A model generated the notes under the pieces. It had not been told where the DNA came from. It searched no databases and saw only the letters and a list, made by a program, of their open reading frames with translations. The position numbers and the translations under genes are program-made. Below are positions 23,016 through 32,410 of a stretch of 64,000 nucleotides of DNA, in pieces. This DNA comes from Flavobacterium rhamnosiphilum (GTDB taxonomy: Bacteria > Bacteroidota > Bacteroidia > Flavobacteriales > Flavobacteriaceae). How positions within the stretch are numbered: position 1 is the first letter of the stretch; each line of letters starts with the position of its first letter. The DNA is taken from assembly GCF_004349195.1 (NCBI RefSeq), contig NZ_SMLG01000001.1, positions 310,001-374,000 of the forward strand, written 5' to 3'.

Positions 23016-24674
23016 ATGAAAAAACAATTATACCTACTATTATTGCTGCTTTCTACGGCTGTTTTTGCACAACAAAAGCAAGTAGTCACAAGTATTGACA
23101 CGATTAAAAATAAAATTGGTGCCGAATTTAAACTGTCCATAAAAACTACTGTTGATACTTCGTCTAAAGTGATTTTTCCAAAACTAAAAAACTTTGGTGC
23201 TTTAGAGGTGATTCAGTCGTACCCTATTGATACTGTCAAAATGGCCGGCCGTTATGAATTAATCAAAAAATACGGTTTAACCCAATTTGATTCCGGCAGA
23301 TATGTTATTCCAAGTATAAAGATTTTTATCGACAGCAAACCGTTTCTGACGGATTCGCTTTTGGTTGAAGTGGCGAATGTTCAAGTGGATACTTTGAAAC
23401 AAAAAATGTTCGACATTAAGGACATTGCACCAGCGGATAACCCGATTGGGGATTGGTGGAAATACCTGTTGATTGTCGCTTTGATTATTGGTATTGGAGC
23501 GTTTATTTATTGGTACATTAAAAAACGCCAAGAAAAGAAATTACTCGAAGAAATTTATAAAACTCCAATCGAGAAAGCTACCAGTTTGCTGGATACTTTA
23601 GAGAAAAAAGAACTTTGGCAAAAAGGAGAAGTCAAAGCCTATTATAGTGAATTGACGGATATTGCCAGAAATTATATTGAAGAAGCAATAGAAATTCCAG
23701 CAATGGAAAGCACTACTTCGGAATTGATTCAAGGACTTAGAGCGGCTTCTGTCAAAAAGAAAATGACGCTTTCGCAGGAAATAATCGAAAATCTGGAGCG
23801 TGTTTTGAAACAAGCCGATTTAGTGAAATTTGCCAAGTCAAAACCATTGGATTTTGAAATCACCGAGGACCGAAATAAGATTCAAAAAGCAATTCTGACA
23901 TTAGACAATTCAATTCCTGTAGAAGTACCAGTTGAGGAAGATGTGTTGTTGAATGAAGTGCAAAGACAAAAGCAGATACAAATTCAATTGCGGAAACAAA
24001 GGAATAAACGTATTGTGACTGCCGTAGCATCCGTTGTATTTTTATTGGCAGCGACCACAACTTTTTTCATTGTAACCAAAGGATTTAGTTATGTAAAAGA
24101 CAATATTATCGGGCATCCTACCAAAGAATTATTGGAAGGAGAATGGGTAAAAAGTGATTATGGAAATCCTGGAGTTATTATAGAAACACCAAAAGTGCTT
24201 AAGAGAGTAGATTTGACAAAAACACTTCCTAAAGATGGAATGGCTTTGATCAAAGAAATGCAGTCTTTTGCTTATGGAAGTGCTTTAGATCCTTTTTATC
24301 TGATGGTTTCTACTTTAAAATTCAAACAGGACCCGAGCGCTAGCGAACAGGCGAAGCAAACCCAAATAGATTTGGCTAAATCAATGGATGGTGTCTTGCA
24401 ATCAATGGAAGCTCAAGGTGCCCAAAATATGATTGTCAAGCAAGAGGATTTTGAAACTAAAGAAGGCGTTAAAGGAATTAAAGCCTACGGTACTTTTTCG
24501 CAAATTAATGGTGGCAATAAGTCAAGTGCAAAAATGTATTATGAAGCATTACTGTTTAGTCAAGAAGGTGGATTACAACAGATTTTACTTTTTCATGAAG
24601 AAGGGGATACCTATGCAAATGAAATATCAGAACGAGTTTTGAACTCTGTCGAATTAAAACAAGCAAGTAAATAA
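23016..24674 (+). CDS. Bat operon two-TM protein with N-terminal BatD-like region
   Basis: A 552-residue membrane protein. A signal peptide (1-19, ending AVFAQQ) is followed by a beta-rich periplasmic domain to about residue 140. TM1 is KYLLIVALIIGIGAFIYWYI (about 149-168). A helical cytoplasmic section follows, then TM2 VTAVASVVFLLAATTTFFIV (about 335-355) and a second extracytoplasmic domain. The gene ends in an ATGA-type overlap with batA, so coupling is likely. Residues P440-Q448 (PSASEQAKQ) are encoded by a copy of a dispersed intergenic repeat that also occurs at 19878-19909. It therefore looks like an in-frame insertion that left the protein intact. The protein is regular in flavobacterial Bat operons; its role is unknown. 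Confidence 0.85.
   Translation: MKKQLYLLLLLLSTAVFAQQKQVVTSIDTIKNKIGAEFKLSIKTTVDTSSKVIFPKLKNFGALEVIQSYPIDTVKMAGRYELIKKYGLTQFDSGRYVIPSIKIFIDSKPFLTDSLLVEVANVQVDTLKQKMFDIKDIAPADNPIGDWWKYLLIVALIIGIGAFIYWYIKKRQEKKLLEEIYKTPIEKATSLLDTLEKKELWQKGEVKAYYSELTDIARNYIEEAIEIPAMESTTSELIQGLRAASVKKKMTLSQEIIENLERVLKQADLVKFAKSKPLDFEITEDRNKIQKAILTLDNSIPVEVPVEEDVLLNEVQRQKQIQIQLRKQRNKRIVTAVASVVFLLAATTTFFIVTKGFSYVKDNIIGHPTKELLEGEWVKSDYGNPGVIIETPKVLKRVDLTKTLPKDGMALIKEMQSFAYGSALDPFYLMVSTLKFKQDPSASEQAKQTQIDLAKSMDGVLQSMEAQGAQNMIVKQEDFETKEGVKGIKAYGTFSQINGGNKSSAKMYYEALLFSQEGGLQQILLFHEEGDTYANEISERVLNSVELKQASK
24332..24359 (+). repeat. Dispersed repeat lying in frame inside a CDS
   Basis: cccgagc, four nonmatching bases, then gcgaacaggcgaagcaa. 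The same two blocks are found in the spacer at 19878-19909 with eight bases between them. The coding frame remains open. Confidence 0.8.
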
Positions 24675-25675
24675 TGACTAAAGTAACTTTTTTAAACCCA
24701 GAGTTTTTTTGGTTGTTTCTTCTGATTCCAGTAGCGATTGTATGGTTGTTACGGAAAAAGAACCATCAATCAGCAACATTAAAAATAAGTTCGTTACAAG
24801 GATTTAAAGGTTCTAATTCCTATTTGACAAAGCTAAAGCCAATGTTGAATGTGCTTAGAATCTTGGCTTTGTGCTCTTTGATTGTAGCCATGGCAAGACC
24901 AAGAACAGTTGATGTAAGTAATAAAACAAAAACTACGAAAGGAATTGATATTGTTATGGCAATAGACGTTTCAGGAAGTATGCTAGCCAAAGATTTGAAA
25001 CCGAACAGGATGGAAGCACTCAAAAGAGTAGCCGCTGATTTTGTTGATGAAAGACCAAATGATAGGATTGGGCTTGTGGTGTATGCCTCTGAAGCCTATA
25101 CAAAAACACCGGTAACCAGCGATAAAGCGGTTATTTTGGATGCTGTTAGAAGTATAAAATACGACAATGTTTTACAAGATGGAACAGGAATTGGAATGGG
25201 ATTGGCCACTGCCGTAAACCGATTAAAAGACAGTAAGGCGAAGAGCAAAGTGGTTATTCTAATGACTGACGGGGTGAACAATGCCGGATTCATCGAGCCC
25301 GAAACAGCATCAGATATAGCCAAACAATACGGAATTAAAGTGTATACCATAGGGATTGGGACAAATGGAATGGCAATGTCTCCCTATTCAATTGCGCCAA
25401 ATGGTCAGTTTTTATTCCAAATGATGAAAGTGGAGATTGATGAGCAATTGATGAAAAGCATTGCTAAAAAGACAGATGGAAAATATTTTAGAGCAACGAG
25501 CAACAGCAAATTAGCAGAGATTTACGCCTCAATCAATAAATTAGAAACTACCGAAATTGAAGAATTAAAATTTTATGATTATGATGAAAAATTCAGACCG
25601 TTTATTTGGTTTGCCGGTTTTTTATTGTTGCTTGAATTAGGATTGCGAAATACAGTTTTTAAAAGCTTTATATAA
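24674..25675 (+). CDS. batA: VWA-domain protein BatA
   Basis: A 333-residue inner-membrane protein. Two TM segments lie near the N-terminus (about 12-26 and 58-74) and one at the C-terminus (about 308-325). Between them is a VWA domain with an intact MIDAS: Asp98-x-Ser100-x-Ser102 in AIDVSGSM, a Thr in DGTGIG, and Asp in LMTDGVNN. The start overlaps the previous stop by one base. BatA proteins are reported to support aerotolerance or envelope stress resistance in Bacteroidota and Leptospira. The 123-bp gap to batB carries a CTTTGTG-type repeat, so the operon tolerates inserted elements. Confidence 0.95.
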   Translation: MTKVTFLNPEFFWLFLLIPVAIVWLLRKKNHQSATLKISSLQGFKGSNSYLTKLKPMLNVLRILALCSLIVAMARPRTVDVSNKTKTTKGIDIVMAIDVSGSMLAKDLKPNRMEALKRVAADFVDERPNDRIGLVVYASEAYTKTPVTSDKAVILDAVRSIKYDNVLQDGTGIGMGLATAVNRLKDSKAKSKVVILMTDGVNNAGFIEPETASDIAKQYGIKVYTIGIGTNGMAMSPYSIAPNGQFLFQMMKVEIDEQLMKSIAKKTDGKYFRATSNSKLAEIYASINKLETTEIEELKFYDYDEKFRPFIWFAGFLLLLELGLRNTVFKSFI

Positions 25676-25749
25676 TATTTAAAAACACAAAAGACTAAAA
25701 CAAGACTTGGATGAAGTCTTTAAAGAAATAGGTTTAGGGAATTATTAAA

Positions 25750-25792
25750 CCTTGTGAACTTTGCGCCTTCTTTGTGAACTTAGCGGTTAAAA
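25750..25792. repeat. CTTTGTG-type dispersed repeat, copy 2
   Basis: ccttgtgaactttgcgcctt...gcggttaaa resembles 13305-13352. It sits between batA and batB. Confidence 0.6.
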
Positions 25793-25798
25793 AAAATT

Positions 25799-26836
25799 AT
25801 GGAATTAGACGAAAAAAAATATTTATACCTCCTTTTTATACTGCCTCTTTTGGTGTTGGTTTTTCTGGCCAATTTATATTGGAAAAGAAAGAAACAGCGT
25901 GAATTTGGGGATTTAGAAATGGTAAAAAGACTGAGCCCGGAAAGTTCTGTTTTTAAACCGGTTTTAAAATTAGGAGTATTGCTTTTGGCATTGACCGGAT
26001 TAATTCTTGGATTGGTAAATCCAAAAATTGGTACTAAAATGGAAACCGTAAAAAGAGAAGGAATCGACATTGTTTTTGCGGTGGATGTGTCCAAAAGTAT
26101 GCTTTCTGAAGATGTAGCGCCAAACCGTCTGGATAAAAGCAAGCAAATCGTTTCGCAAATTATCAATCAATTGGGAAGCGACAGAATAGGAATTGTGGCG
26201 TACGCCGGAAGTGCTTTCCCGGTATTGCCCATCACTACTGATTATAGCGTTGCAAAAATGTTTCTGCAAAGCATGAATACAGATATGGTTTCCTCCGTAG
26301 GAACATCATTCAACGAGGCAATCAAATTATCGTCAACGTATTTTGATGATAAAAAAACGAGTAAGTTGTTGATTATGATTTCTGATGGTGAAGACCATAA
26401 CGAAGGTGCAGAAGAAGCAGCGGAAGAGGCGAATAAACTTGGAATTAAAATCATTACAATTGGTGTTGGAACTGAAAAAGGAGGTACGATTCCATTGAAA
26501 AGAAATGGAATTATCGAAGGTTTCAAAAGAGATAATAACAATGAAGTAGTTATAACGAAATTGGTTCCAGAAAGCCTGACAGCGATTGCTAAAGCGACGA
26601 AAGGCGGTTATGTAAACGGAAATAACACTAAAGAAGTGCTTGAATATGTTAAGAATGCATTGAATAATATTCAAAAAACAGAATTTGAAGCGACAGAAAT
26701 GGCTGATTTTCAATCGCAATTTCAATGGTTTTTAGGTTTTGCTTTTGTTTTCTTATTTCTGGATATTTTCCTTTTGGAAAGAAAAACAAGTTGGGTAAAC
26801 AAATTGAATTTATTTAACGAGAATAAAAAAGTATAA
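25799..26836 (+). CDS. batB: VWA-domain protein BatB
   Basis: A 345-residue inner-membrane protein paralogous to BatA. TM segments lie at about 10-26, 57-73 and near 309-325. The MIDAS motif is Asp96-x-Ser98-x-Ser100 in AVDVSKSM, with a later TSFNEAI and MISDGEDHNEGAE. Gene order, size and paired membrane helices match BatB. It probably forms a periplasmic-side complex with BatA and the BatC TPR protein. The next gene, batC, starts 77 bp after the stop. Confidence 0.95.
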   Translation: MELDEKKYLYLLFILPLLVLVFLANLYWKRKKQREFGDLEMVKRLSPESSVFKPVLKLGVLLLALTGLILGLVNPKIGTKMETVKREGIDIVFAVDVSKSMLSEDVAPNRLDKSKQIVSQIINQLGSDRIGIVAYAGSAFPVLPITTDYSVAKMFLQSMNTDMVSSVGTSFNEAIKLSSTYFDDKKTSKLLIMISDGEDHNEGAEEAAEEANKLGIKIITIGVGTEKGGTIPLKRNGIIEGFKRDNNNEVVITKLVPESLTAIAKATKGGYVNGNNTKEVLEYVKNALNNIQKTEFEATEMADFQSQFQWFLGFAFVFLFLDIFLLERKTSWVNKLNLFNENKKV

Positions 26837-26913
26837 AGAGTAAAGTATAGGTTGCGCTCCATTATTGGAACAAAAATACACAGTATGCTTTGACACTTAC
26901 ATTAAAAAACACA

Positions 26914-27642
26914 ATGAAAAACATAATTTTATACCTGCTATTGCTTTTTTCTTTTGTTGCAAATGCACAACAGAAAGATAGAATATTGCCTAAAGCGAAC
27001 GAGGAATATGCTGAAAATAAATTTGTAGATGCCGAAGCTAATTATAGAATTTCGGATTCAAAATTCCCTAATAAAGCAGCTGCGCCTTTTAATCTTGGAA
27101 ATAGTATTTACAAGCAAAAACAATCTTCCGAAGCTAAGTTTGCGTATGCTAAAGCATTGAAAAATTCAAAAGCAAGACCTCAGAAACACAGGGCTTTTCA
27201 TAATTTGGGAAATGTTTTCATGAATGAAAAGGATTATACGCAAGCAGTTGAGGCCTACAAAAACGCCTTGAGAAACGACCCAACAGATGAGGAAACGCGT
27301 TATAATTATGCTTTGGCAAAAAAAATGCTGAAAGAAAATCCTCCAAAGGATGATAGTAAAAAAGACGATAAAGACAAAAAGGACGATAAGAAAGACGGAG
27401 AAAAAGATAAAAAAGACAATAAGGATAAAGACAAGAAAGACGATAAGGGAGATAAAGACAAACAAAAAAAAGATCCTAAACCTAATGAAAATGGAGAGCC
27501 AAAACCGGCTCCAGGAGGAATTTCTAAAGAACGTTTAGAAAATCTATTGAATGCAGTGAATAAAGAAGAAAAGAAAGTACAGGATAAAGTAAACGCCAAA
27601 AAAGTACAAGGAAAACCAGTTAAGACGGAGAAAGATTGGTAG
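26914..27642 (+). CDS. batC: TPR protein BatC with Lys/Asp-rich tail
   Basis: A 242-residue exported TPR protein. The start was set at 26914, where a signal peptide begins (MKNIILYLLLLFSFVANAQQ), 24 bp after an earlier in-frame ATG. About three TPR units span residues 25-135, with phrases like APFNLGNSIYKQKQ, RAFHNLGNVFMNEKDYTQAVEAYKNAL and RYNYALAKKML. The C-terminal 100 residues are a highly charged low-complexity tract of Lys and Asp, then Pro/Gly and a final helix. Such a tail is frequent in BatC and may mediate protein contacts. batD starts 20 bp downstream. Confidence 0.93.
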   Translation: MKNIILYLLLLFSFVANAQQKDRILPKANEEYAENKFVDAEANYRISDSKFPNKAAAPFNLGNSIYKQKQSSEAKFAYAKALKNSKARPQKHRAFHNLGNVFMNEKDYTQAVEAYKNALRNDPTDEETRYNYALAKKMLKENPPKDDSKKDDKDKKDDKKDGEKDKKDNKDKDKKDDKGDKDKQKKDPKPNENGEPKPAPGGISKERLENLLNAVNKEEKKVQDKVNAKKVQGKPVKTEKDW

Positions 27643-27662
27643 TTCAATTAGACAATTTAAAA

Positions 27663-29417
27663 ATGAAAAGATTTATAGCAGTAATTGTTTTAATGGTGTG
27701 CAATTTACTTAGCGCTCAAGTGCAATTTGAGGCTAGAGTGAGTAAAGCTACGCTTGGTATAAACGAGAGACTTCGCATCGATTTTATGATGAATGTAGAT
27801 GGGGATAATTTTGTCCAACCCTCTTTTGAAGGATTTAGAATTATTGCCGGACCAAGTCAGCAAGTCAGTCAGTCTTGGGTAAACGGAAGAAGTTCTTTTG
27901 AGAAAATATATTCTTATTTTCTTTTGCCAAATAAAAAAGGGACATTGGTTATCAAGCAAGCCGCTATAGAATACAACGGGCAAATTTATAAAACGACACC
28001 GATAAAAATAAATGTTACCGCTGCAACGGAACAGCCAAGGGATCCAAATGACACCAGTGTTTCAGCGGATGATAATATTTATCTTGTTGCTGATATTTCT
28101 AAAACAAATCCTTATGTAAACGAGCCTATTACGGTGGTTTATAAGCTGTATTTCAGCTATAATATCGGAATCACAAATTCTAACGAAGTTAGTAAGCCAA
28201 AATACAATGATTTCTGGAGTCAGAACATTGATATAAAACGGTTTGTTGCAGAAGAAGGCATGTTTAAAGGGGAGAAATACCGTTTTATTGTGCTTAAAAA
28301 AATAGTTTTGTATCCTCAAAAATCAGGAAAGCTGGTCATTGAGCCGTTGTCATTAGACATTGATGTTGAATTACCGTCGAATCGCAGGGATATGTTTGGT
28401 CGAATGGTTGTCACCGAAGGCAGCAAGAGAGTTTCTGCAGGAGCTAAAACTATAAGTGTTAAACCACTTCCTGAGGCTGGAAAACCGGAAGACTTCTCGG
28501 GTGCTGTTGGAAATTTTGACTTTAAAGTAACACCAACAAAAACCAATTTAAAAAACGGAGAAAGCCTGGACTTGGTAGTAAGTGTAACCGGAAAAGGGAA
28601 TCTGAAATTATTTAGCTTGCCAAAACCGATAGCACCCAATGCGCTGGAAATGTATGAAGCAGTTCATAGCGAACAGGTCAACACGCCTGTTTCTGGAATG
28701 GCCGGAAAGATTTCAGACAGCTATACCATCGTTCCGCAGTACAAAGGAAATTACCCGATAAAACCATTAAAATTTACCTATTTTGATTTGGGTTCCAGAA
28801 CGTATAAAACGCTAAGTTCTCCAGAGATCATGATTAATGTTCTCGATGGCCCTTCGCCTACTGATGCTACAGTAACTTCCGGTGCCGATGCAAACAAGAG
28901 TGAAATTGACAAAGTAGAGCAATTCAAATTCATAAAGTTAGAAAGCAATCTTTTGACGATGAATAAGAAAGATTTCTTTGGGTCTAATTTGTTTTACGGA
29001 TTGTTCTTTTTTCCATTTTTAATGCTGCCTTTAATCGTATTATTCAAAAAGAAAAAAGAAGCTATTGATGGTGATATTACCGGAAACAGAATTCGAATGA
29101 ATAATAGATTGGCAAAGAAATATTTATCGGAAGCCAAGAAACAAATCAACAACAAAGAACTGTTTTACATTGCGTTGGAGAAAGCGATGCATAATTTCTT
29201 GAAAGCCAAGTTGCATATTGAAACTTCAGAAATGAGTAAGGATAATATTCAAGAATTGTTGTTGTCAAGAAATGCGAATCCTGAAGCGGTGAATGATTTT
29301 ATTGCACTTACGGAGAACTGTGAAATTGCACGATATGCGCCATCATCAAGTGTTACGATACAAAAGGATTTTGATAAAGCGGTAGCGATTATTTCAGACT
29401 TAGAAAAACAGATATAA
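27663..29417 (+). CDS. batD: BatD-family protein
   Basis: A 584-residue exported membrane protein. The ATG at 27663 gives a signal peptide (MKRFIAVIVLMVCNLLSAQ); a TTG 27 bp upstream is a less likely start. Several Ig-like beta domains follow, with phrases typical of BatD such as VNEPITVVYKLYF, YPQKSGKLVIEPLSLD and NLKNGESLDLVVSVTGKGNLKLF. A single TM segment (FYGLFFFPFLMLPLIVLF, about 440-457) leads to a cytoplasmic helical domain. BatD is the large periplasmic scaffold of the Bat system. Between it and batE lies a GTCATT-type repeat. Confidence 0.94.
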   Translation: MKRFIAVIVLMVCNLLSAQVQFEARVSKATLGINERLRIDFMMNVDGDNFVQPSFEGFRIIAGPSQQVSQSWVNGRSSFEKIYSYFLLPNKKGTLVIKQAAIEYNGQIYKTTPIKINVTAATEQPRDPNDTSVSADDNIYLVADISKTNPYVNEPITVVYKLYFSYNIGITNSNEVSKPKYNDFWSQNIDIKRFVAEEGMFKGEKYRFIVLKKIVLYPQKSGKLVIEPLSLDIDVELPSNRRDMFGRMVVTEGSKRVSAGAKTISVKPLPEAGKPEDFSGAVGNFDFKVTPTKTNLKNGESLDLVVSVTGKGNLKLFSLPKPIAPNALEMYEAVHSEQVNTPVSGMAGKISDSYTIVPQYKGNYPIKPLKFTYFDLGSRTYKTLSSPEIMINVLDGPSPTDATVTSGADANKSEIDKVEQFKFIKLESNLLTMNKKDFFGSNLFYGLFFFPFLMLPLIVLFKKKKEAIDGDITGNRIRMNNRLAKKYLSEAKKQINNKELFYIALEKAMHNFLKAKLHIETSEMSKDNIQELLLSRNANPEAVNDFIALTENCEIARYAPSSSVTIQKDFDKAVAIISDLEKQI

Positions 29418-29432
29418 TTTTGAACCGCCGAT

Positions 29433-29458
29433 GTCATTGCGAGGAACGAAGCAATCTC
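29433..29458 (+). repeat. GTCATT-type dispersed repeat between batD and batE
   Basis: gtcattgcgaggaacgaagc is followed by aatctc. It is nearly identical to 63589-63614. It sits just after the batD stop. Confidence 0.85.
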
Positions 29459-29503
29459 ACTTTGATTTTCGAGAATAGTCAATCGACAACTTATAACATT
29501 AAA

Positions 29504-30247
29504 ATGAAAAATATACTTTATATATTACTATTGACAACCCAAGTTTTCTTTGCCCAAAGTGGCTTTGAAAAAGGAAATGAATTGTATAAAAATGGGGAAT
29601 TCGATCAGGCAGTTCAAGCGTATGAAAGTGTTTTGACAGAAAGCAAACACTCTTCTGAATTGTATTTTAATCTAGGAAATGCGTATTATAAGTTGAATAA
29701 AGTGGCGCCTTCTATTTACAATTATGAAAAAGCATTGGTTTTAAACCCAAATAATATCGATGCGATTAACAACTTGAAATTCGCTCAAAAACGAACTATC
29801 GATGAAATTAAAGTACTTCCAAAAGTAGGTTTTGCAAAGCTGATTAGGGATTTTACGGGAATCTATCATTACAATACGTGGGCGTGGATTTCTGTTGGAC
29901 TGGCAATGGCGTTCCTGTTGTTTTTTGTAGGATATTATTTTTCACAAATTACACTTTCAAAAAGGATTTTCTTTTTTGGAATGTTTGTGCTTTTTTTTCT
30001 AATTCTAATCAGTGTTTCATCTACAATTTTTGAAAAAAGTCATTTTGACACTGAAAAACCGGCTATTGTTTTTGCTGAAATGGCCAATGTAAAGAGCGAA
30101 CCTAGAAATGGTGGTCAGCCAATATTTGTGCTGCACGAAGGGACAAAAGTCTATGTGGGGGAAACCATTGGAAAATGGAAAAAAGTACAATTAACAGATG
30201 GAACCGAAGGCTGGATTGAAAGCAGTGCAATTAAGGAGGTGAAGTAA
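29504..30247 (+). CDS. batE: TPR and SH3-type protein BatE
   Basis: A 247-residue exported protein, last gene of the Bat operon. The start at 29504 gives a signal peptide (MKNILYILLLTTQVFFAQS); an earlier in-frame ATG would translate the repeat at 29433-29458 and is rejected. TPR repeats occupy about 22-100 (FEKGNELYKNGEFDQAVQAYE, LYFNLGNAYYKLNKV). Two TM helices follow, at about 126-146 and 155-175. A bacterial SH3-like domain closes the protein (VKSEPRNGGQPIFVLHEGTKVYVGE, GWIESSAIK). This architecture is characteristic of BatE. Confidence 0.94.
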   Translation: MKNILYILLLTTQVFFAQSGFEKGNELYKNGEFDQAVQAYESVLTESKHSSELYFNLGNAYYKLNKVAPSIYNYEKALVLNPNNIDAINNLKFAQKRTIDEIKVLPKVGFAKLIRDFTGIYHYNTWAWISVGLAMAFLLFFVGYYFSQITLSKRIFFFGMFVLFFLILISVSSTIFEKSHFDTEKPAIVFAEMANVKSEPRNGGQPIFVLHEGTKVYVGETIGKWKKVQLTDGTEGWIESSAIKEVK

Positions 30248-30271
30248 TAGTGTTCAATTACTGACCACTGA

Positions 30272-30775
30272 TTACTTTTTTTTCAAATCATCATACCAAT
30301 TTTCTATCGAAGGATACATGAATCCTGCTGTTTTTTGGATTGGATTATAAAAAAGAGAATTGTCTAACGTTTCTTTTTTGGCTATAAAATTATGATAGTT
30401 TATTTTTTCGAAAACCTTGAAAACAATTCCTATTATCAAAATTGTTTTTAGCACCCTGAAGAAACCGCCACCTAACTTGTTTAACCATCCTAAAAAGGCA
30501 AAATCAGCTATTCCGGTGAGGAATTTACCCAAAAGGGATATTCCAATTACTACAAGTATAAATGTGAGTACAAAAGCAATTACTTGTATTGTATTGGGAT
30601 TCCATTTCACAAATCCAGCTAAGATTTCTTTGATAAATGACGAAAATTTTATGGCAAAATAAATTCCGGCCAATAGCGAAACCAAAGAAGCTAATTCTAC
30701 AAAAAGACCATTTCTAATGCCTTTATACAAAGCAAAAGCTAGCAATACACCCAAAATAATATCCAAAAATCCCAT
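30272..30775 (-). CDS. CvpA-family membrane protein
   Basis: A 167-residue protein with four hydrophobic segments (about 3-20, 26-45, 66-86, 104-122). It starts MGFLDIILGVLLAFALYKGIRNGLFVELASLV, given here in parts, which is the typical CvpA opening of an Asp in the first helix and a GxxxG-like turn. CvpA homologues affect envelope stress resistance and, in E. coli, colicin V production; the role here is unknown. It converges with batE and has its own promoter (30803-30830). Confidence 0.9.
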   Translation of the reverse strand: MGFLDIILGVLLAFALYKGIRNGLFVELASLVSLLAGIYFAIKFSSFIKEILAGFVKWNPNTIQVIAFVLTFILVVIGISLLGKFLTGIADFAFLGWLNKLGGGFFRVLKTILIIGIVFKVFEKINYHNFIAKKETLDNSLFYNPIQKTAGFMYPSIENWYDDLKKK

Positions 30776-30802
30776 GACACTTAATTAAGAAAAATAAAAG
30801 TG

Positions 30803-30830
30803 CAAATATAAAAGAATTGTTCGGTATCAA
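30803..30830 (-). promoter_or_regulatory. Promoter of the CvpA-family gene
   Basis: The minus strand has TTG (-33) and TATATTTG (-7) with 17 bp between. It lies 28 bp upstream of the ATG. Confidence 0.6.
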
Positions 30831-30849
30831 TTGCCAATTTTCAAGTTCT

Positions 30850-30857
30850 TATATTTG
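30850..30857 (+). promoter_or_regulatory. -7 element of the 118-residue protein gene
   Basis: TATATTTG, with a TTG 16 bp upstream. The leader then contains repeated ACTCATA units (30889-30917). Confidence 0.5.
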
Positions 30858-30919
30858 CCGGAATAATTTTATGACAGATGAATTAATAACTCATGACTCA
30901 TAACTCATAACTCATAAAT

Positions 30920-31276
30920 ATGTCAAGAGACACACAACTTAAAGAACGCTGGGAACAGCTTGTAAATATACTTTCCAATCAATTTTCTCAAGGTGAGGAT
31001 TTAGATCTCGACGCTATTATTTATCTAATTGGCGTACAAGAACTAGGAAAAGTACACAATGAATACAAAAAAGACGAAAAATTAAACCTGATGCACATCG
31101 CGATTTGCAGGTTGTTAGAGCCTTATGGTTTCTATGAATTCGAATTTTTTGATGAAGAAGGATGGCCACATTACAAAGTAAAAGAGGAATTGCCGCCACT
31201 AAAAGCAGGAGAACAGTCGGTTTTGATGAAAGAAGCTATTGTGAATTATTTCCTAGAAAGAGAACTGATTGATTGA
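30920..31276 (+). CDS. Conserved hypothetical protein upstream of pheS
   Basis: A 118-residue soluble protein that I recognise only as a conserved flavobacterial type. It contains LDLDAIIYLIGVQELGKVHNEYKKDEKLNLMHIAICRLLEPYGFYEFEFF, read in parts, then a tail rich in Glu. It has no signal peptide or TM helix. It has its own -7 element, and pheS lies 106 bp downstream with a separate -7 element. A functional link with pheS is not evident. The coding call rests on composition, promoter and codon usage. Confidence 0.75.
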   Translation: MSRDTQLKERWEQLVNILSNQFSQGEDLDLDAIIYLIGVQELGKVHNEYKKDEKLNLMHIAICRLLEPYGFYEFEFFDEEGWPHYKVKEELPPLKAGEQSVLMKEAIVNYFLERELID

Positions 31277-31358
31277 TGATTTTAGATTTTAGAATTGATA
31301 TTGCTATAGAAGTTTAGAAATACTTCTAACTTCTAACTTCTAACTTCCAACTTTTTAC

Positions 31359-31366
31359 TAAATTTG
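31359..31366 (+). promoter_or_regulatory. -7 element of pheS
   Basis: TAAATTTG lies 16 bp upstream of the ATG. Directly upstream is a run of TTCTAAC units (31321-31350). Confidence 0.55.
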
Positions 31367-31382
31367 CACTCTCAATTATTGA

Positions 31383-32408
31383 ATGAAAATGATAGATAAG
31401 ATAAAAGAATATATTGGCGAAGCACAAGCTTTTTCAACTCAAAACGCAGCTGAATTAGAGATATTCCGAATTAAATTTCTGGGGAGCAAAGGACTTTTAA
31501 AAGACCTTTTCGCTGAATTTAAAAACGTTCCCAACGACCAAAAAAAGGAATTTGGACAAGTAATCAATTTGCTTAAAACGTCTGCCGAAGACAAAGTAAA
31601 AACCATACAGGAAGCTTTAGAAAGTAAAGAAGAAATCAAGGGTTTTTATGGTGATTTGACGCGTTCGGCTGAACCAATAACTATTGGCTCTCGTCACCCG
31701 ATTTCATTGGTAAAAAACCAAATTATAGATATCTTTTCAAACATTGGTTTCAACGTTTCTGAAGGTCCGGAAATCGAAGATGACTGGCACAATTTCACCG
31801 CATTAAACTTACCGGAATACCATCCGGCGCGTGACATGCAAGACACGTTTTTCATTCAAACAAATCCTGATATTTTGTTGCGTACGCACACATCATCAGT
31901 GCAAGTGCGTTATATGGAGAACAACAAACCGCCAATTCGTACCATTTCTCCGGGAAGAGTATTCCGTAACGAGGCTGTTTCGTCCCGTTCACACTGTATT
32001 TTTCACCAAGTGGAAGGTTTGTATATTGATAAAGATGTTTCTTTTGCCGACTTAAAACAAACGCTTTTATATTTCACCAAAGAGATGTTCGGAAAATCAA
32101 AAATCCGTTTACGTCCGTCCTATTTTCCATTTACCGAGCCAAGTGCTGAGGTTGATATTTATTGGGGTCTAAAAACAGAAACCGATTATAGAATCACCAA
32201 AGGAACCGGTTGGTTAGAAATCATGGGTTGCGGAATGGTAGATCCAAATGTTTTGAAAAACTGTGGTATCAACCCTGATGAATACAACGGTTTTGCATTC
32301 GGGATGGGAATCGAAAGAATCGCCATGTTGTTGTATCAAATCGGCGATATCCGTATGTTCTACGAAAATGACGTTCGTTTCTTGGAGCAATTCAAATCAA
32401 GCATATAA
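31383..32408 (+). CDS. pheS: Phenylalanyl-tRNA synthetase alpha subunit
   Basis: A 341-residue class II aminoacyl-tRNA synthetase subunit, which charges tRNA-Phe together with PheT. The N-terminal coiled coil spans about 1-95. Motif 2 is [22 protein letters not shown] in outline, and motif 3 is [16 protein letters not shown] near the C-terminus. [15 protein letters not shown] is also typical. Length is normal. The start could be Met1 or Met3. PheT is not adjacent, which is usual in Bacteroidota. A separate promoter lies 16 bp upstream. Confidence 0.97.
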   Translation: MKMIDKIKEYIGEAQAFSTQNAAELEIFRIKFLGSKGLLKDLFAEFKNVPNDQKKEFGQVINLLKTSAEDKVKTIQEALESKEEIKGFYGDLTRSAEPITIGSRHPISLVKNQIIDIFSNIGFNVSEGPEIEDDWHNFTALNLPEYHPARDMQDTFFIQTNPDILLRTHTSSVQVRYMENNKPPIRTISPGRVFRNEAVSSRSHCIFHQVEGLYIDKDVSFADLKQTLLYFTKEMFGKSKIRLRPSYFPFTEPSAEVDIYWGLKTETDYRITKGTGWLEIMGCGMVDPNVLKNCGINPDEYNGFAFGMGIERIAMLLYQIGDIRMFYENDVRFLEQFKSSI

Positions 32409-32410
32409 AA

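Noticed and set aside
25683-25748. Short frame reading KHKRLKQDLDEVFKEIGLGNY in the batA-batB spacer
   Set aside because: It has no start codon and only 21 codons. It might be the remnant of a gene tail, but nothing identifies the source.
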